Shown in pieces: positions 18,215 to 26,850 of a DNA stretch of 64,000 nucleotides. The stretch lies in NCBI RefSeq assembly GCF_934561205.1, contig NZ_CAKTFU010000011.1, positions 1 through 64,000 on the forward strand, in the 5' to 3' direction. The notes beneath the pieces were generated by a model. The model had not been told where the DNA came from. It saw only the letters and a list, made by a program, of their open reading frames with translations, and made no database searches. Each line of letters starts with the position of its first letter. Within the stretch, counting starts at the first letter, position 1. The DNA comes from an uncultured Gemmiger sp. (GTDB lineage Bacteria; Bacillota; Clostridia; Oscillospirales; Ruminococcaceae). Position numbers and translations under genes: made by a program.

Positions 18215-19107
18215 GCTTTGTCAAAATCCATTTCTTCCTGCATACCGTCCACCCCGGCGCGGGCGGCGGCAAAACGCTCCTGCGCGGCGGCAAGGCCGGG
18301 TGCCGTGTCGGTCACGGCGGCGCTGTAATGGGTCAGCCACAAGCGCCGCACGTTGGCTTCGGCGGCCAGCTCCCCCGCCTGGCGGCAGGTCGAATGTCCG
18401 TACAAAACCGCCTTGGGCAGGTCGGCATCGTCGGCGTAGGTGGCGTCCATGCACAAAAGGTCGGCGTCCTGCGCGGCGTTCAGCAGTGCCTCGCAGGGGG
18501 CGGTGTCGGTGGCATAGACCAGCTTCAACCCGCGGCGCGCGCTGCCCAAAACCTGGTCGGGCGTAAAGCCCGCCACGCTCTGCCCGGATTGCAGCAAGCT
18601 CCAGTAGGCAAGGGGAATGTTTGCCGCTTTCGCCTTAGCTGCGTCAAATTTTCCGGCGCGGGGGAGTTCAATTTTATACCCCAGGCACCGCACACGGTGC
18701 TGCAGCGGGATAGCCTGCACGCACAGCGGCCCGATTTGCAGGGTTTCGTCGCGGCGTACCTCCTGCCACTGCACCTCAAACGGCAAAGGGCCCGCCAGCA
18801 CTTCCATGGCCGCCGACACCGAGCTGATGCCCACCGGCCCCGCCACGATCAGCGGCGCGGTGCGGTTTTGGCTGCCCATGGTCTGCAAAAGCCCCGGCAG
18901 GCCGAAAATATGATCCCCGTGGTAGTGCGTCAGCAGCACGGCGTCCAGCTTGTACAGGCTGATACCGCATTGCCGCAGCCTTGTCTGGGTGCCCTCGCCG
19001 CAGTCGATCAGCAGCGAGGCGCCGTTGGTATGTACCGCCATGCAGGCCAGTGCGCGGTCGGGCAGGGGCTGGGTGCCGCCGGTGCCCGGCAATGTTACCT
19101 GTATCAA
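18211..19107 (-). CDS. rnz: Ribonuclease Z (tRNA 3' processing)
   Basis: 298 residues from a TTG start at 19107, chosen because AAAGGAGG lies seven bases before it and the next residues (IQVTLPGTGGTQPLPDRALA) are the usual RNase Z start; the open frame runs 53 codons further without homology. Metallo-beta-lactamase motif LLTHYHGDHIFGLPG gives the metal ligands, followed by YATDTAPCEALL and WLTHYSAA. It cuts tRNA precursors after the discriminator base, relevant here because two of the three tRNA genes in the window do not encode CCA. A possible minus-strand -10 (TATACT at 19157-19162) lies upstream, with a weak -35. Confidence 0.92.
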   Translation of the reverse strand: MIQVTLPGTGGTQPLPDRALACMAVHTNGASLLIDCGEGTQTRLRQCGISLYKLDAVLLTHYHGDHIFGLPGLLQTMGSQNRTAPLIVAGPVGISSVSAAMEVLAGPLPFEVQWQEVRRDETLQIGPLCVQAIPLQHRVRCLGYKIELPRAGKFDAAKAKAANIPLAYWSLLQSGQSVAGFTPDQVLGSARRGLKLVYATDTAPCEALLNAAQDADLLCMDATYADDADLPKAVLYGHSTCRQAGELAAEANVRRLWLTHYSAAVTDTAPGLAAAQERFAAARAGVDGMQEEMDFDKA

Positions 19108-19234
19108 GTCAAGACCTCCTTTTTTGTAAGTCCTAAAGTACCCCATTATCCTAAATAGTATAGCACATTTTTGCGGCAAAATAAAGCCCCTATGCTTATT
19201 CGTATACAGTATATTTATACAAGGCTTATACACA

Positions 19235-19272
19235 CAAAAAGCTGCCCGCTTTATTTTATAAAGCAAGCAGCT
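19235..19272 (-). terminator. Terminator between glycosyltransferase and rnz
   Basis: On the minus strand, an interrupted stem (AGCTGC...GCTTTA with TAAAGC...GCAGCT) is followed by TTTTTGTGTG. Confidence 0.72.
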
Positions 19273-19381
19273 CAGGGGTTTTGTCCTTATTGTCCAAGGC
19301 CGTTTACGCAGCGCCTTGTTTACGGGAAATTGCCATAGTTACTAATACTATTTTAGTAGTAGTAGTAGGGGGTGTTAAAAC

Positions 19382-19545
19382 GGTGGAAAACCCGCCAAAC
19401 CCCGATAACGGTGCAGAAAACGGGGGTGGAATTTTTCCCCCGCCGTTGTTAGGATTTTTGTGGAAACTCTTAACAACTTTTTCTTTTCCACAGCGCCCCG
19501 GGAAAACTCCTTGTTGAAAACTGAAAACTCTGTGGAAAACCGACG
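19382..19545. promoter_or_regulatory. Cluster of DnaA-box-like 9-mers
   Basis: TTTTCCACA at 19484-19492 and its complement TGTGGAAAA at 19531-19539 are one mismatch from the consensus TTATCCACA; TGTGGAAAC (19459-19467) and GGTGGAAAA (19382-19390) have two. GTTGAAAACTGAAAACTCTG next to them resembles the cluster at 39.5 kb. A GC-rich hairpin (CGGGGG/CCCCCG) lies between. No gene is visible in 19108-19595. Whether DnaA binds is inference. Confidence 0.4.
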
Positions 19546-19595
19546 CCCTTCGACAGACTTTTTACAGTCCCGTTTATGGGAATTTAAGCGCGGCG

Positions 19596-20453
19596 TCAGG
19601 CCTCGGCCACCGCCACCAGATACTTGAATATCTGCGTTTTATACTCTTCGTATAATCCCATGTGCTCGTACAGCTCTTTATAATAGGTAAACAGCTGCGA
19701 CCGCGTTTTGACCACGTTGACGGGGTTGAGCACGGTATGTACGGCGCTTTTGGGGTTGTTGTAGTAGTTGTAAATGGGCGTGGACAGCGCGTAAAAGCTG
19801 TTGGCGTAGCGGATATAGCTTAAATTGAAGTACAAATCCTCGCTCCAGTCCATGTCCACGTCGCAGACAACATCCTCGTGCGCGTGTACAATGTCGGTGC
19901 GGTAGAGTTTATTCCACATAACACCGTAATAAAAGCTGGCAGGCTCCTGCATTAAGCCGGCGGCGAATTGCTCTTTGTTCATGGGGCCTTCCAGCAAAAA
20001 GCCGAAGGTCTGCACCTTTAACAGGTGCTGCGGCACGGTGTTGATGTCCTCCTCGTCCTCGTCCCGCAGGCGGGGCAGGGTGATGCGGTTATAGTGCGCA
20101 ATGACCAAATCTGTGTTGAATTCTTCGGCCTTTTGCACAAGCAGCTCGGTGGCGTAGGGCTGCAGGGTGTCGTCGGCATCAACAAATTGCAGGTACTTGC
20201 CGTGCGCCTCGCGCAGACCCAGGTTGCGGGTGGCGGCCACGCCGCTGTTGGTTTTGTCGATCAGCACAATGCGCTTGTCCACCCCGGCATACATTTTGCA
20301 CACCTGCAGGCTGACGTCCTTGCTGCCGTCGTTCAGCAGGATAATTTCCAGATTTTTGTAGGTTTGGCGGCGAATACTCTCGACACAGCGTGCAATATGG
20401 TCCTGTGCATTGTAGATGGGCACAATGATGCTGACCAAAGGTTGTTCACACAT
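19596..20453 (-). CDS. Family 2 glycosyltransferase
   Basis: 285 residues with a GT-A fold: VSIIVPIYNAQDHIARCVES at the N-terminus, LLNDGSKD for the nucleotide, GVAATRNLGL, and the metal-binding LQFVDADDTL motif. The C-terminal half contains VMWNKLYRTDIV and SEDLYFNL, typical of GT2 enzymes that add sugars to cell-surface polysaccharide or teichoic acid. The acceptor is unknown. The start follows AGGAGGACGCGCCCT. It stands alone between a DnaA-box-like cluster and a divergent carboxypeptidase gene. Confidence 0.88.
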   Translation of the reverse strand: MCEQPLVSIIVPIYNAQDHIARCVESIRRQTYKNLEIILLNDGSKDVSLQVCKMYAGVDKRIVLIDKTNSGVAATRNLGLREAHGKYLQFVDADDTLQPYATELLVQKAEEFNTDLVIAHYNRITLPRLRDEDEEDINTVPQHLLKVQTFGFLLEGPMNKEQFAAGLMQEPASFYYGVMWNKLYRTDIVHAHEDVVCDVDMDWSEDLYFNLSYIRYANSFYALSTPIYNYYNNPKSAVHTVLNPVNVVKTRSQLFTYYKELYEHMGLYEEYKTQIFKYLVAVAEA

Positions 20454-20525
20454 AGGGCGCGTCCTCCTGAAAAATTGTGGGCGTATTATAATAAGGTAGA
20501 TCCTACCACAAAGATACCATAAATG

Positions 20526-20554
20526 TTGCCGAAATTCAAGAAATATGGTACGAT
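20526..20554 (+). promoter_or_regulatory. Sigma-A-type promoter of the M32 carboxypeptidase
   Basis: TTGCCG (20526-20531), 17-base spacer, TACGAT (20549-20554), placed 37 bases before the start codon. Confidence 0.55.
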
Positions 20555-20591
20555 AAAGTTATAAACAATATTGTTGAAAAGAGGCAACGCT

Positions 20592-22082
20592 ATGAAAGAA
20601 TCCATGCAAAAAGTCCGCGAACTGGAAAAACAAATGTTCGGTTACAGCTACGCCATGCGCGTCATCGACTTTGACAGCGAGACCGTCGCGCCTGAGGACG
20701 GCAACGACGGCCGCGCCGAGGCGATGGAGTTTTTGAGCCGCCAGAGCTTTGACCTGCTGGTCAACGACGGCACCGCCGCCCTGCTGAAAGCCGCCGCCGC
20801 AGACGCCGAAACCGAGCAGGAGCAGGCCGAGGTGCACAATTTACAGCGTGAGTACGACGAAATTGCCAAAATTCCTGCCGCCGAATACGCCGCCTTTGCC
20901 AAGCTGTGCCAGCAGAGCATCCCTGCCTGGACCAAGGCCAAGCGCACCAATGATTTCAGCGTGTTTGCGCCGTATCTGGAAAAAATCGTCGCTGCCCGCC
21001 GCGCCCAGGCTGCCTATTTTGACCCCGACCGCGACCCGTATGAGGTATTTCTGGACCGATATGAGCGCGGCCTGACCATCGCCAAGTGCGACGAGTTTTT
21101 CGCGCAGCTGCGTGAAACCATTGTGCCGCTGCTGGCGGAAATTCAAAAGCGCGGCGCGGCCATCCGCACCGATTTTCTGGACCAGGAATGGCCCATCGAC
21201 GCCCAGAAAAAGGTCAGCGAAAAAATCATGCAGCTGTGGGGCATGGACCCCAAGCGCAGTATGCTGGCCGAGAGCGAGCATCCCTTTACCACCGAATTTT
21301 GGCGTAAGGACGTAAGAATTACCACGCACTATATGCCGCGCGATATGTTCAGCAACCTGTACAGCGTCGCGCACGAGGGCGGCCACGCCCTGTATGAGCT
21401 GAACATCAACCCCGATTACGACTACACCGGCGTGACCGGCGGCGCGACCATGGGTCTGCACGAAAGCCAGAGCCGCCTGTTTGAGAATATCGTCGGCCGC
21501 AGCCGCGCCTTTGTCGAGTACCTGTACCCGACGCTGAAAGAGCTGTTCCCGCAGCAGCTGGCCGATGTCAGCGCCGAGGAGATTTGGCGTGCCGTCAACC
21601 GCGCCGAGCCGAGCCTGATCCGCACCGAGGCGGACGAGCTGACCTACGCGCTGCACATTATGGTGCGCTACGAGCTGGAAAAGGCGATGATGCAGGGAAC
21701 CCTGGCCGTGGCCGACCTGCCCGCCGCCTGGAACGCCAAGTATAAGGAATATCTGGGCGTGGACGTGCCCGACGATGCCCACGGCTGTTTGCAGGATATC
21801 CACTGGTCGATGGGCGATTTGGGGTATTTCCCGAGTTACGCTTTGGGCAGCGCCTACGGCGCACAGGCCGTGGCCGACCTGCGCAAGACCCACGATTTCG
21901 ACGCCGATTGGGCAGCAGGGGACATGGAGCCGCTGAAGGCCGCCCTGAAAGACCGCCTGTGGCAGTGGGGCAGCATGAAGGACCCCCGCTGGCTGGTGCA
22001 GAGCCTGTGCGGCGGCGAATTTGACGCGAAATATTTTACCGATTACCTGACCGCCAAGTACACCGAAATCTATCGCCTGTAA
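20592..22082 (+). CDS. M32 family metallocarboxypeptidase (Taq type)
   Basis: 496 residues. The zinc site HEGGH at about residues 261-265 is followed by the family motif GLHESQSRLFEN, whose Glu is the third zinc ligand, and by the M32 signatures RTEADELTYALHIMVRYELE and GDLGYFPSYALGSAYGAQ. It removes C-terminal residues from peptides in the cytosol with broad specificity. The ATG at 20592 is preferred over a TTG seven codons upstream because AAGAGG lies nine bases before it. The gene is single, with its own promoter and a repeat-filled 3' gap. Confidence 0.95.
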   Translation: MKESMQKVRELEKQMFGYSYAMRVIDFDSETVAPEDGNDGRAEAMEFLSRQSFDLLVNDGTAALLKAAAADAETEQEQAEVHNLQREYDEIAKIPAAEYAAFAKLCQQSIPAWTKAKRTNDFSVFAPYLEKIVAARRAQAAYFDPDRDPYEVFLDRYERGLTIAKCDEFFAQLRETIVPLLAEIQKRGAAIRTDFLDQEWPIDAQKKVSEKIMQLWGMDPKRSMLAESEHPFTTEFWRKDVRITTHYMPRDMFSNLYSVAHEGGHALYELNINPDYDYTGVTGGATMGLHESQSRLFENIVGRSRAFVEYLYPTLKELFPQQLADVSAEEIWRAVNRAEPSLIRTEADELTYALHIMVRYELEKAMMQGTLAVADLPAAWNAKYKEYLGVDVPDDAHGCLQDIHWSMGDLGYFPSYALGSAYGAQAVADLRKTHDFDADWAAGDMEPLKAALKDRLWQWGSMKDPRWLVQSLCGGEFDAKYFTDYLTAKYTEIYRL

Positions 22083-22119
22083 ATTTAGCGAAACAGAAAG
22101 CGGTTGTTCGGCAAGCACA

Positions 22120-22470
22120 CTTCCCGTAGGGGCGGGGCATGCCCCGCCCGCGGGTTTGCGCTTGCAACGACCTTACGGTTTTGTATCGTAGGGAGGGGTC
22201 TTGACCCCTCCTTGTTGCCACGCCAAAAGCATAACGCTATGAAAATAACCGTGCGCCATTCGGCACGATTTTATGCGCTGCGCGCGGCCATATGTGCGGA
22301 TGGGTCGAGACCCATCCCTACAAATCTTCCGGAAACGGGCTTTTTCTACAAGCTGAGGCGAGCAATGCTCGCCCCTACAACCCAAGGGACAATAGCAATA
22401 TAATAAAAATGTGCGCGCAGGGCGCGCACACCATATTTTTTATCTATTATCTCTTATCTTTTATCTGTAA
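22120..22470. repeat. Composite of types D, A (copy 2) and C repeats
   Basis: In order: a type D palindrome (CGGGGCATGCCCCG, 22125-22150); a diverged type A copy (about 22160-22352) whose first palindrome is AGGGGTCTTGACCCCT; another D palindrome (GGCGAGCAATGCTCGCC, 22355-22378); a GTGCGCGC/GCGCGCAC hairpin; then CACC and the right-hand type C sequence ATCTATTATCTCTTATC. No gene is seen in 22083-22507. Confidence 0.75.
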
Positions 22471-22508
22471 AAACCCCTGTTTTCCACATCGGAAAACAGG
22501 GGTTTTTT
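22469..22508. terminator. Bidirectional terminator
   Basis: AAAACCCCTGTTTTCC and its complement around loop ACATC, T-run on the plus side and A-run on the minus side. It serves the carboxypeptidase and repeat readthrough from the left and the dehydrogenase from the right, and abuts the latter's stop codon. Confidence 0.85.
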
Positions 22509-23506
22509 TATTCTTCCACTTCGTTCACCAGCGGCAGCCCCAACGCAAACGCCCGCGCGTTTTCCATCGTGGTAATGGCGATGCTTTGCAGCGCCGTGCG
22601 GGTAAAAAACGCCTGATGGCTCGTGATGACCACGTTGGGGAAGCTTAACAAAATGGGCACGACCTCGTTGTGCAGCACCGTGTCGGAAAAATCCTCAAAC
22701 ACCTGGCCGTCCTCGTCCTCGTAAACGTCCAGCCCCACGCCGCCGAATTTCCGCGCGCGCAGGGCGTGGATCAGCGCTTCGGTGTCGATAAGCCCGCCGC
22801 GGCTGGTATTTACCAAAATCGCGTTGGGACGCATTATTTTTATGGTTTCGGCGTTGATCATATGGTAGGTGTCGGCGGTCAGCGGGCAGTGCAGGCTGAC
22901 AAGGTCCGCTGTGCGCAGCAGTTCATCGGGCGAAACGTAGCGCGCAATGCCCTCCAGCGCGGGGTTTTTGTACTTGTCGCAGGCAAGCACCGTCATGCCG
23001 AAACCGTAACAGATACGCGCCATCGCCGCGCCGATGCGCCCCGTGCCCACAATGCCCGCCGCCGCGCCGTACAGGTTGTGCCCCAGCAGCCCATCCAGCG
23101 AAAAATTGTTGTTGCGCACCTTGATGTACGCCTTGCAGATGCGCCGATCGGCCGCCAAGGCCAGCGCCATGGCGTGTTCGGCCACGGCCTCGGGGCTGTA
23201 ACCGGGCACGCGCAGCACCGTGATGCCGTAATGTTTGGCGGCGGGCAGATCCACGTTGTTGTAGCCCGCGCAGCGCAAAAGCAGCAGCCGTATGCCGGCG
23301 GCGGCCAGGATTTCCAGCACGGGGGCGCTGCAATCGGCGTTGACAAAAACGCAGGCTGCATCGCCGCCCTGTGCCAACGGCGCGGTGTCGGCGTCCAGGT
23401 TGGCCGCCAGATACCGAATACGGCAGCCGTAGGCCTCGTCCTTTGCCAGCACGTCAAAATAATAGTGGTCGTACTCGTGCGTGCCGAAAAACATGATGGT
23501 AAACAT
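22508..23506 (-). CDS. D-lactate dehydrogenase-type 2-hydroxyacid dehydrogenase
   Basis: 332 residues. Catalytic residues of the D-isomer-specific family are visible: Arg in NTSRGGLID, Glu in LDVYEDEDG and His in ITSHQAFFT. The NAD site is GIVGTGRIGAAMARI. The LLLLRCAGYNNVDL segment and overall length match the D-lactate dehydrogenase (LdhA) branch, which interconverts pyruvate and D-lactate with NADH; other 2-oxoacids are possible. The start at 23506 (MFTIMFFG) has AGGGGGCGG before it; the 11 extra codons upstream have no homology character. Confidence 0.88.
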   Translation of the reverse strand: MFTIMFFGTHEYDHYYFDVLAKDEAYGCRIRYLAANLDADTAPLAQGGDAACVFVNADCSAPVLEILAAAGIRLLLLRCAGYNNVDLPAAKHYGITVLRVPGYSPEAVAEHAMALALAADRRICKAYIKVRNNNFSLDGLLGHNLYGAAAGIVGTGRIGAAMARICYGFGMTVLACDKYKNPALEGIARYVSPDELLRTADLVSLHCPLTADTYHMINAETIKIMRPNAILVNTSRGGLIDTEALIHALRARKFGGVGLDVYEDEDGQVFEDFSDTVLHNEVVPILLSFPNVVITSHQAFFTRTALQSIAITTMENARAFALGLPLVNEVEE

Positions 23507-23693
23507 CGCGCCGCCCCCTTTGGGTAAGTGTGCCCGCAAAAAGCAAAATTATACACAGATTTTATGCATTTTTTGGGGTGCCGCTGGATATATGGGGCCT
23601 ATGCAAAAGGGGATTGACCCGATACCGCCCCAATTATAGGCAGATTACACAAAAATAAACGAAATATTTTTCATCCTTTGTCATCTTTACCAC

Positions 23694-23721
23694 TTGATAA
23701 TTATGCAGGAAAGTGTATAAT
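23694..23721 (+). promoter_or_regulatory. argG promoter
   Basis: TTGATA (23694-23699), 16-base spacer, TATAAT (23716-23721). The transcript would start near 23729, leaving a short leader of about 45 bases. Confidence 0.7.
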
Positions 23722-23734
23722 AAACAACATAAAC

Positions 23735-23748
23735 CGTATAAATATTCA
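23735..23748 (+). promoter_or_regulatory. Candidate ARG box (ArgR operator)
   Basis: CGTATAAATATTCA fits 12 of 14 positions of the ArgR half-site pattern TGAATWWWWATTCA. It lies just after the transcription start of argG, where a repressor would block transcription. No argR gene lies in the window, so this is an inference. Confidence 0.4.
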
Positions 23749-23773
23749 GGCACATATACAAGGGGTGTTTCTT

Positions 23774-25009
23774 ATGAAAAAGGATAAAAAAGACATCAAA
23801 AAGGTCGTTCTGGCGTACTCCGGCGGGTTGGATACCTCCATCATCATTCCCTGGCTGAAGGAAAACTACAACAACTGCGAGGTCGTCGCCGTTTCCGGCA
23901 ACGTCGGTCAGGGCACCGAGCTGGACGGCCTGGAGGAAAAGGCGCTGAAAACCGGCGCGTCCAAGCTGTATGTGCTGGATCTGCAGAAGGACTACGTCGA
24001 AAACTACATCTGGCCCTGCCTGAAGGCCGACGCCAAGTACGAGGACTACCTGCTGGGCACTTCCCACGCGCGTCCCTGCATCGCCAAGGCGCTGGCGGAC
24101 ATCGCCAAAAAAGAGGGTGCCGACGCCATCTGCCACGGCTGCACCGGCAAGGGCAACGACCAGGTGCGTTTTGAGCTGACCCTGAAGGCCATGGCCCCCG
24201 ATATGGCCATCATCGCCCCCTGGCGGGAGTGGAACATCAAGAGCCGCGACGAGGAGATCGACTACGCCGAGGCGCACAACATTCCGCTGAAAATCAACCG
24301 TGAGACGAACTATTCCAAGGACAAGAACCTCTGGCACCTCAGCCACGAGGGTCTGGACCTGGAAAAGCCGTCCCTGGAGCCGCAGTACAATAAACCGGGC
24401 TTTTTGGAGCTGGGCGTCAGCCCCGAACAGGCCCCCGACACCCCGACCTATGTGACCATCCACTTTGAAAAGGGCATCCCCACCGCTGTGGACGGCACCG
24501 AAATGGACGGTGTAGCGCTGATCGAGTACCTGAACCAGGTCGGCGGCGCCAACGGCGTGGGCCTTTTGGACATTGTGGAAAACCGCCTGGTCGGCATGAA
24601 GAGCCGCGGCGTGTACGAGACCCCCGGTGGTGCCATTTTGTACAAGGCACACAACGTGCTGGAAACCATCACGCTGGACAAGGAGTCCTTCCATTTTAAG
24701 GAGATCATCGCCCAGAAGATGGGCGAGCTGGTTTACAACGGCCAGTGGTTCACCCCCCTGCGCGAGGCGATCTGCGCCTTTACCGATGACCTGCAAAAGA
24801 CCGTAACCGGCGATGTTACGCTGAAATTGTACAAGGGCAACATGATCAACGCCGGTGTTACCAGCCCGTACACCCTGTACGACGAGCAGACGGCATCCTT
24901 TGGTGAGGACGAGGATTACAACCAGGCCGACGCAGCCGGGTTTATCAACCTGTTTGGCCTGCCCATTGCCGAGCGCGCCAAGCTGGCAAAGAACTGGAAA
25001 GAACAGTAA
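23774..25009 (+). CDS. argG: Argininosuccinate synthase
   Basis: 411 residues. It joins citrulline and aspartate with ATP to give argininosuccinate. The PP-loop [16 protein letters not shown] at residues 13-28, the [13 protein letters not shown] segment for citrulline and aspartate, and the [14 protein letters not shown] region are all present. The ATG at 23774 follows AAGGGGTGTTTCTT; the 32 codons upstream overlap the promoter and are not coding. First of a plus-strand arginine cluster; argF is not in the window, so carbamoyl transfer must be encoded elsewhere. Confidence 0.97.
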   Translation: MKKDKKDIKKVVLAYSGGLDTSIIIPWLKENYNNCEVVAVSGNVGQGTELDGLEEKALKTGASKLYVLDLQKDYVENYIWPCLKADAKYEDYLLGTSHARPCIAKALADIAKKEGADAICHGCTGKGNDQVRFELTLKAMAPDMAIIAPWREWNIKSRDEEIDYAEAHNIPLKINRETNYSKDKNLWHLSHEGLDLEKPSLEPQYNKPGFLELGVSPEQAPDTPTYVTIHFEKGIPTAVDGTEMDGVALIEYLNQVGGANGVGLLDIVENRLVGMKSRGVYETPGGAILYKAHNVLETITLDKESFHFKEIIAQKMGELVYNGQWFTPLREAICAFTDDLQKTVTGDVTLKLYKGNMINAGVTSPYTLYDEQTASFGEDEDYNQADAAGFINLFGLPIAERAKLAKNWKEQ

Positions 25010-25018
25010 GCAAGAATA

Positions 25019-25233
25019 CTGAAAAACCTTATTTGGCTTTATGCAGCATTTGCAACCTAACGGTTGGTTTGTAGGGAACGGTCTTGACCGTTCCGAGCTG
25101 CCTTGCCAAAAGCACGACATGGCGAGAAAACCGCGCGCCATTCGGCGCGATTTAATGCGCTGCGCGCGGCCAGATGTGCGGATGGGTCAAGACCCATCCC
25201 TACAAATATCCCGGAAACAGACTTTTTCTACAA
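25019..25233 (+). repeat. Type A dispersed repeat, copy 3
   Basis: Plus orientation, complete: GAAAAACCTT start, TTTGTAGGGAACGGTCTTGA palindrome, CGCGCCATTCGGCGCG palindrome, GATGGGTCAAGACCCATC palindrome, CCCTACAAA, GGAAACAGACTTTTTCTACA end. It fills the gap between argG and argH. Confidence 0.9.
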
Positions 25234-25238
25234 AACCA

Positions 25239-25266
25239 ATGCGCCGCTTCGGCGGCGCATTTTTAA
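25239..25266 (+). terminator. Terminator-like hairpin between argG and argH
   Basis: AATGCGCCGC and GCGGCGCATT around a TTCG-centred loop, then TTTTAA. It would end or reduce argG transcripts before argH. Confidence 0.65.
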
Positions 25267-25306
25267 CATTTTACGCGCAAAACGTTGAAAATCAGGAGGA
25301 AATCGT

Positions 25307-26692
25307 ATGCCCCAACTTTGGCAGGGTCGGTCGGCCAAGGCCGTAGACAGCCGCGTCAACGACTTCAACTCGTCCATTCGGTTTGACGCCCGCATGATTG
25401 AGCAGGACATCCGCGGCAGCATGGTACATTCGGCCATGCTGGGCAAGCAGGGCATCATCGCCCCGCAGGATGTTGACGATATCCACAAAGGCTTGCAGTC
25501 TATTTTAGAGGATCTGCACAGCGGTGCGCTGGAAATTGACCCCGCCGCCGAGGACGTGCACACCTTTGTGGAGCAAACGCTGACTGCCCGCGTGGGTGAT
25601 GCCGGCAAACGGCTGCACACGGGCCGCAGCCGCAACGACCAGGTGGCGCTGGATATCCGCCTGTACCTGCGCGACGCGGCGGGGCATATCGCCGCACAGA
25701 TCGCGGAGCTTATCAACGTGCTGTGCGACCGGGCCAAGCAGGGCGCGGACTATGTAATGCCCGGCTACACCCACCTGCAGCGCGCGCAGCCCGTGACCTT
25801 CGGCCACCATCTGATGGCCTACGCCTGGATGCTGCTGCGGGATCTGGGCCGCTTGCAGGACGCCGTGCACCGCATGGACGCCGAGTGCCCTCTGGGCAGC
25901 GGCGCATTGGCGGGCACGACCTACGGGCTGGACCGCTTTTACACCGCCGAGCAGTTGGGCTTTGCCGCCCCCTGCGCCAACTCCATTGACGGCGTGTCCG
26001 ACAGGGATTTCTGCATTGAGCTGTGCAGCGCCATGGCCACCTGCATGATGCATTTATCGCGTCTCAGCGAGGAAATTATCCTGTGGTGCAGCTGGGAATT
26101 CAAGTTTGTGGAGCTGGACGACGCCTTTACGACGGGTTCGTCCATTATGCCGCAGAAGAAAAACCCCGACGTTACCGAGCTGATCCGCGGCAAAACGGGC
26201 CGCGTTTACGGCGACTTGAACACCCTGCTGGTCATGATGAAGGGCCTGCCCCTTGCCTACGACAAGGATATGCAGGAGGACAAGGAGGCCATTTTTGACG
26301 CGGTGGACACGCTGGAACTTTGCCTGCGCACCATCACGCCGATGCTGGCCACCATGACCCCGCTGCCCGAAAACATGCGCCGCGCCGCCGCCAAGGGCTT
26401 TATCAACGCCACCGACTGCGCCGATTACCTGACCAAAAAGGGGATGCCCTTCCGCGATGCGTACAAGTGCACGGGCACGATGGTGGCCGCCTGCCTGCGC
26501 AGCGGCAAAACGCTGGAAGAACTGACGCTGGACGAATTTAAACAGTACAGCGACCTTTTTGAGCAGGACGTGTACACGGCCATTGACCTGACCACCTGCT
26601 GCCGCGGCCGCAGCAGCTACGGCGGCCCCGCAAAGGAGAGCGTGCTGTATCAGATTTCCGCCGTGAAGGATAAGCTGGCGGAGACAAAATAA
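25307..26692 (+). CDS. argH: Argininosuccinate lyase
   Basis: 461 residues of the fumarase/aspartase superfamily. It splits argininosuccinate into arginine and fumarate. The flexible catalytic loop with the superfamily signature GSSIMPQKKNPDVTELIRGK, the HTGRSRNDQVALD segment and the GYTHLQRAQPVTFGHH segment are all intact. AGGAGGAAATCGT precedes the ATG. It follows argG on the same strand after a gap occupied by a type A repeat and a hairpin, so separate transcription is possible although I see no clear promoter. Confidence 0.97.
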   Translation: MPQLWQGRSAKAVDSRVNDFNSSIRFDARMIEQDIRGSMVHSAMLGKQGIIAPQDVDDIHKGLQSILEDLHSGALEIDPAAEDVHTFVEQTLTARVGDAGKRLHTGRSRNDQVALDIRLYLRDAAGHIAAQIAELINVLCDRAKQGADYVMPGYTHLQRAQPVTFGHHLMAYAWMLLRDLGRLQDAVHRMDAECPLGSGALAGTTYGLDRFYTAEQLGFAAPCANSIDGVSDRDFCIELCSAMATCMMHLSRLSEEIILWCSWEFKFVELDDAFTTGSSIMPQKKNPDVTELIRGKTGRVYGDLNTLLVMMKGLPLAYDKDMQEDKEAIFDAVDTLELCLRTITPMLATMTPLPENMRRAAAKGFINATDCADYLTKKGMPFRDAYKCTGTMVAACLRSGKTLEELTLDEFKQYSDLFEQDVYTAIDLTTCCRGRSSYGGPAKESVLYQISAVKDKLAETK

Positions 26693-26850
26693 ACAGATAA
26701 TAGATAAAAGATAAGAGATAATAAATGTGGTGGAGTTTGCGCCGCAGGCGCAAACAAAATATGCAAAGTGTCGGGTGACTTGTAGGGGCGAGCATCGCTC
26801 GCCCGTGCGGTCTGCCGGACAGAGAAACCGTTTCGGCGGGGTAAGAGAGT
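26693..26850. repeat. Partial type C element and a type D palindrome between argH and argC
   Basis: Left-hand type C sequence (GATAATAGATAAAAGATAAG) leads to GTGGTG and a TTTGCGCC/GGCGCAAA hairpin; then comes TTGTAGGGGCGAGCATCGCT palindrome (26782-26806). The right-hand AT-rich end is missing. A GGGGTAAGAG ribosome site for argC follows. Confidence 0.75.

Noticed and set aside
19107..19266. Longer RNase Z start at 19266
   Set aside because: The extra 53 codons cross the likely promoter and have no homology character; the TTG at 19107 has an ideal ribosome site.
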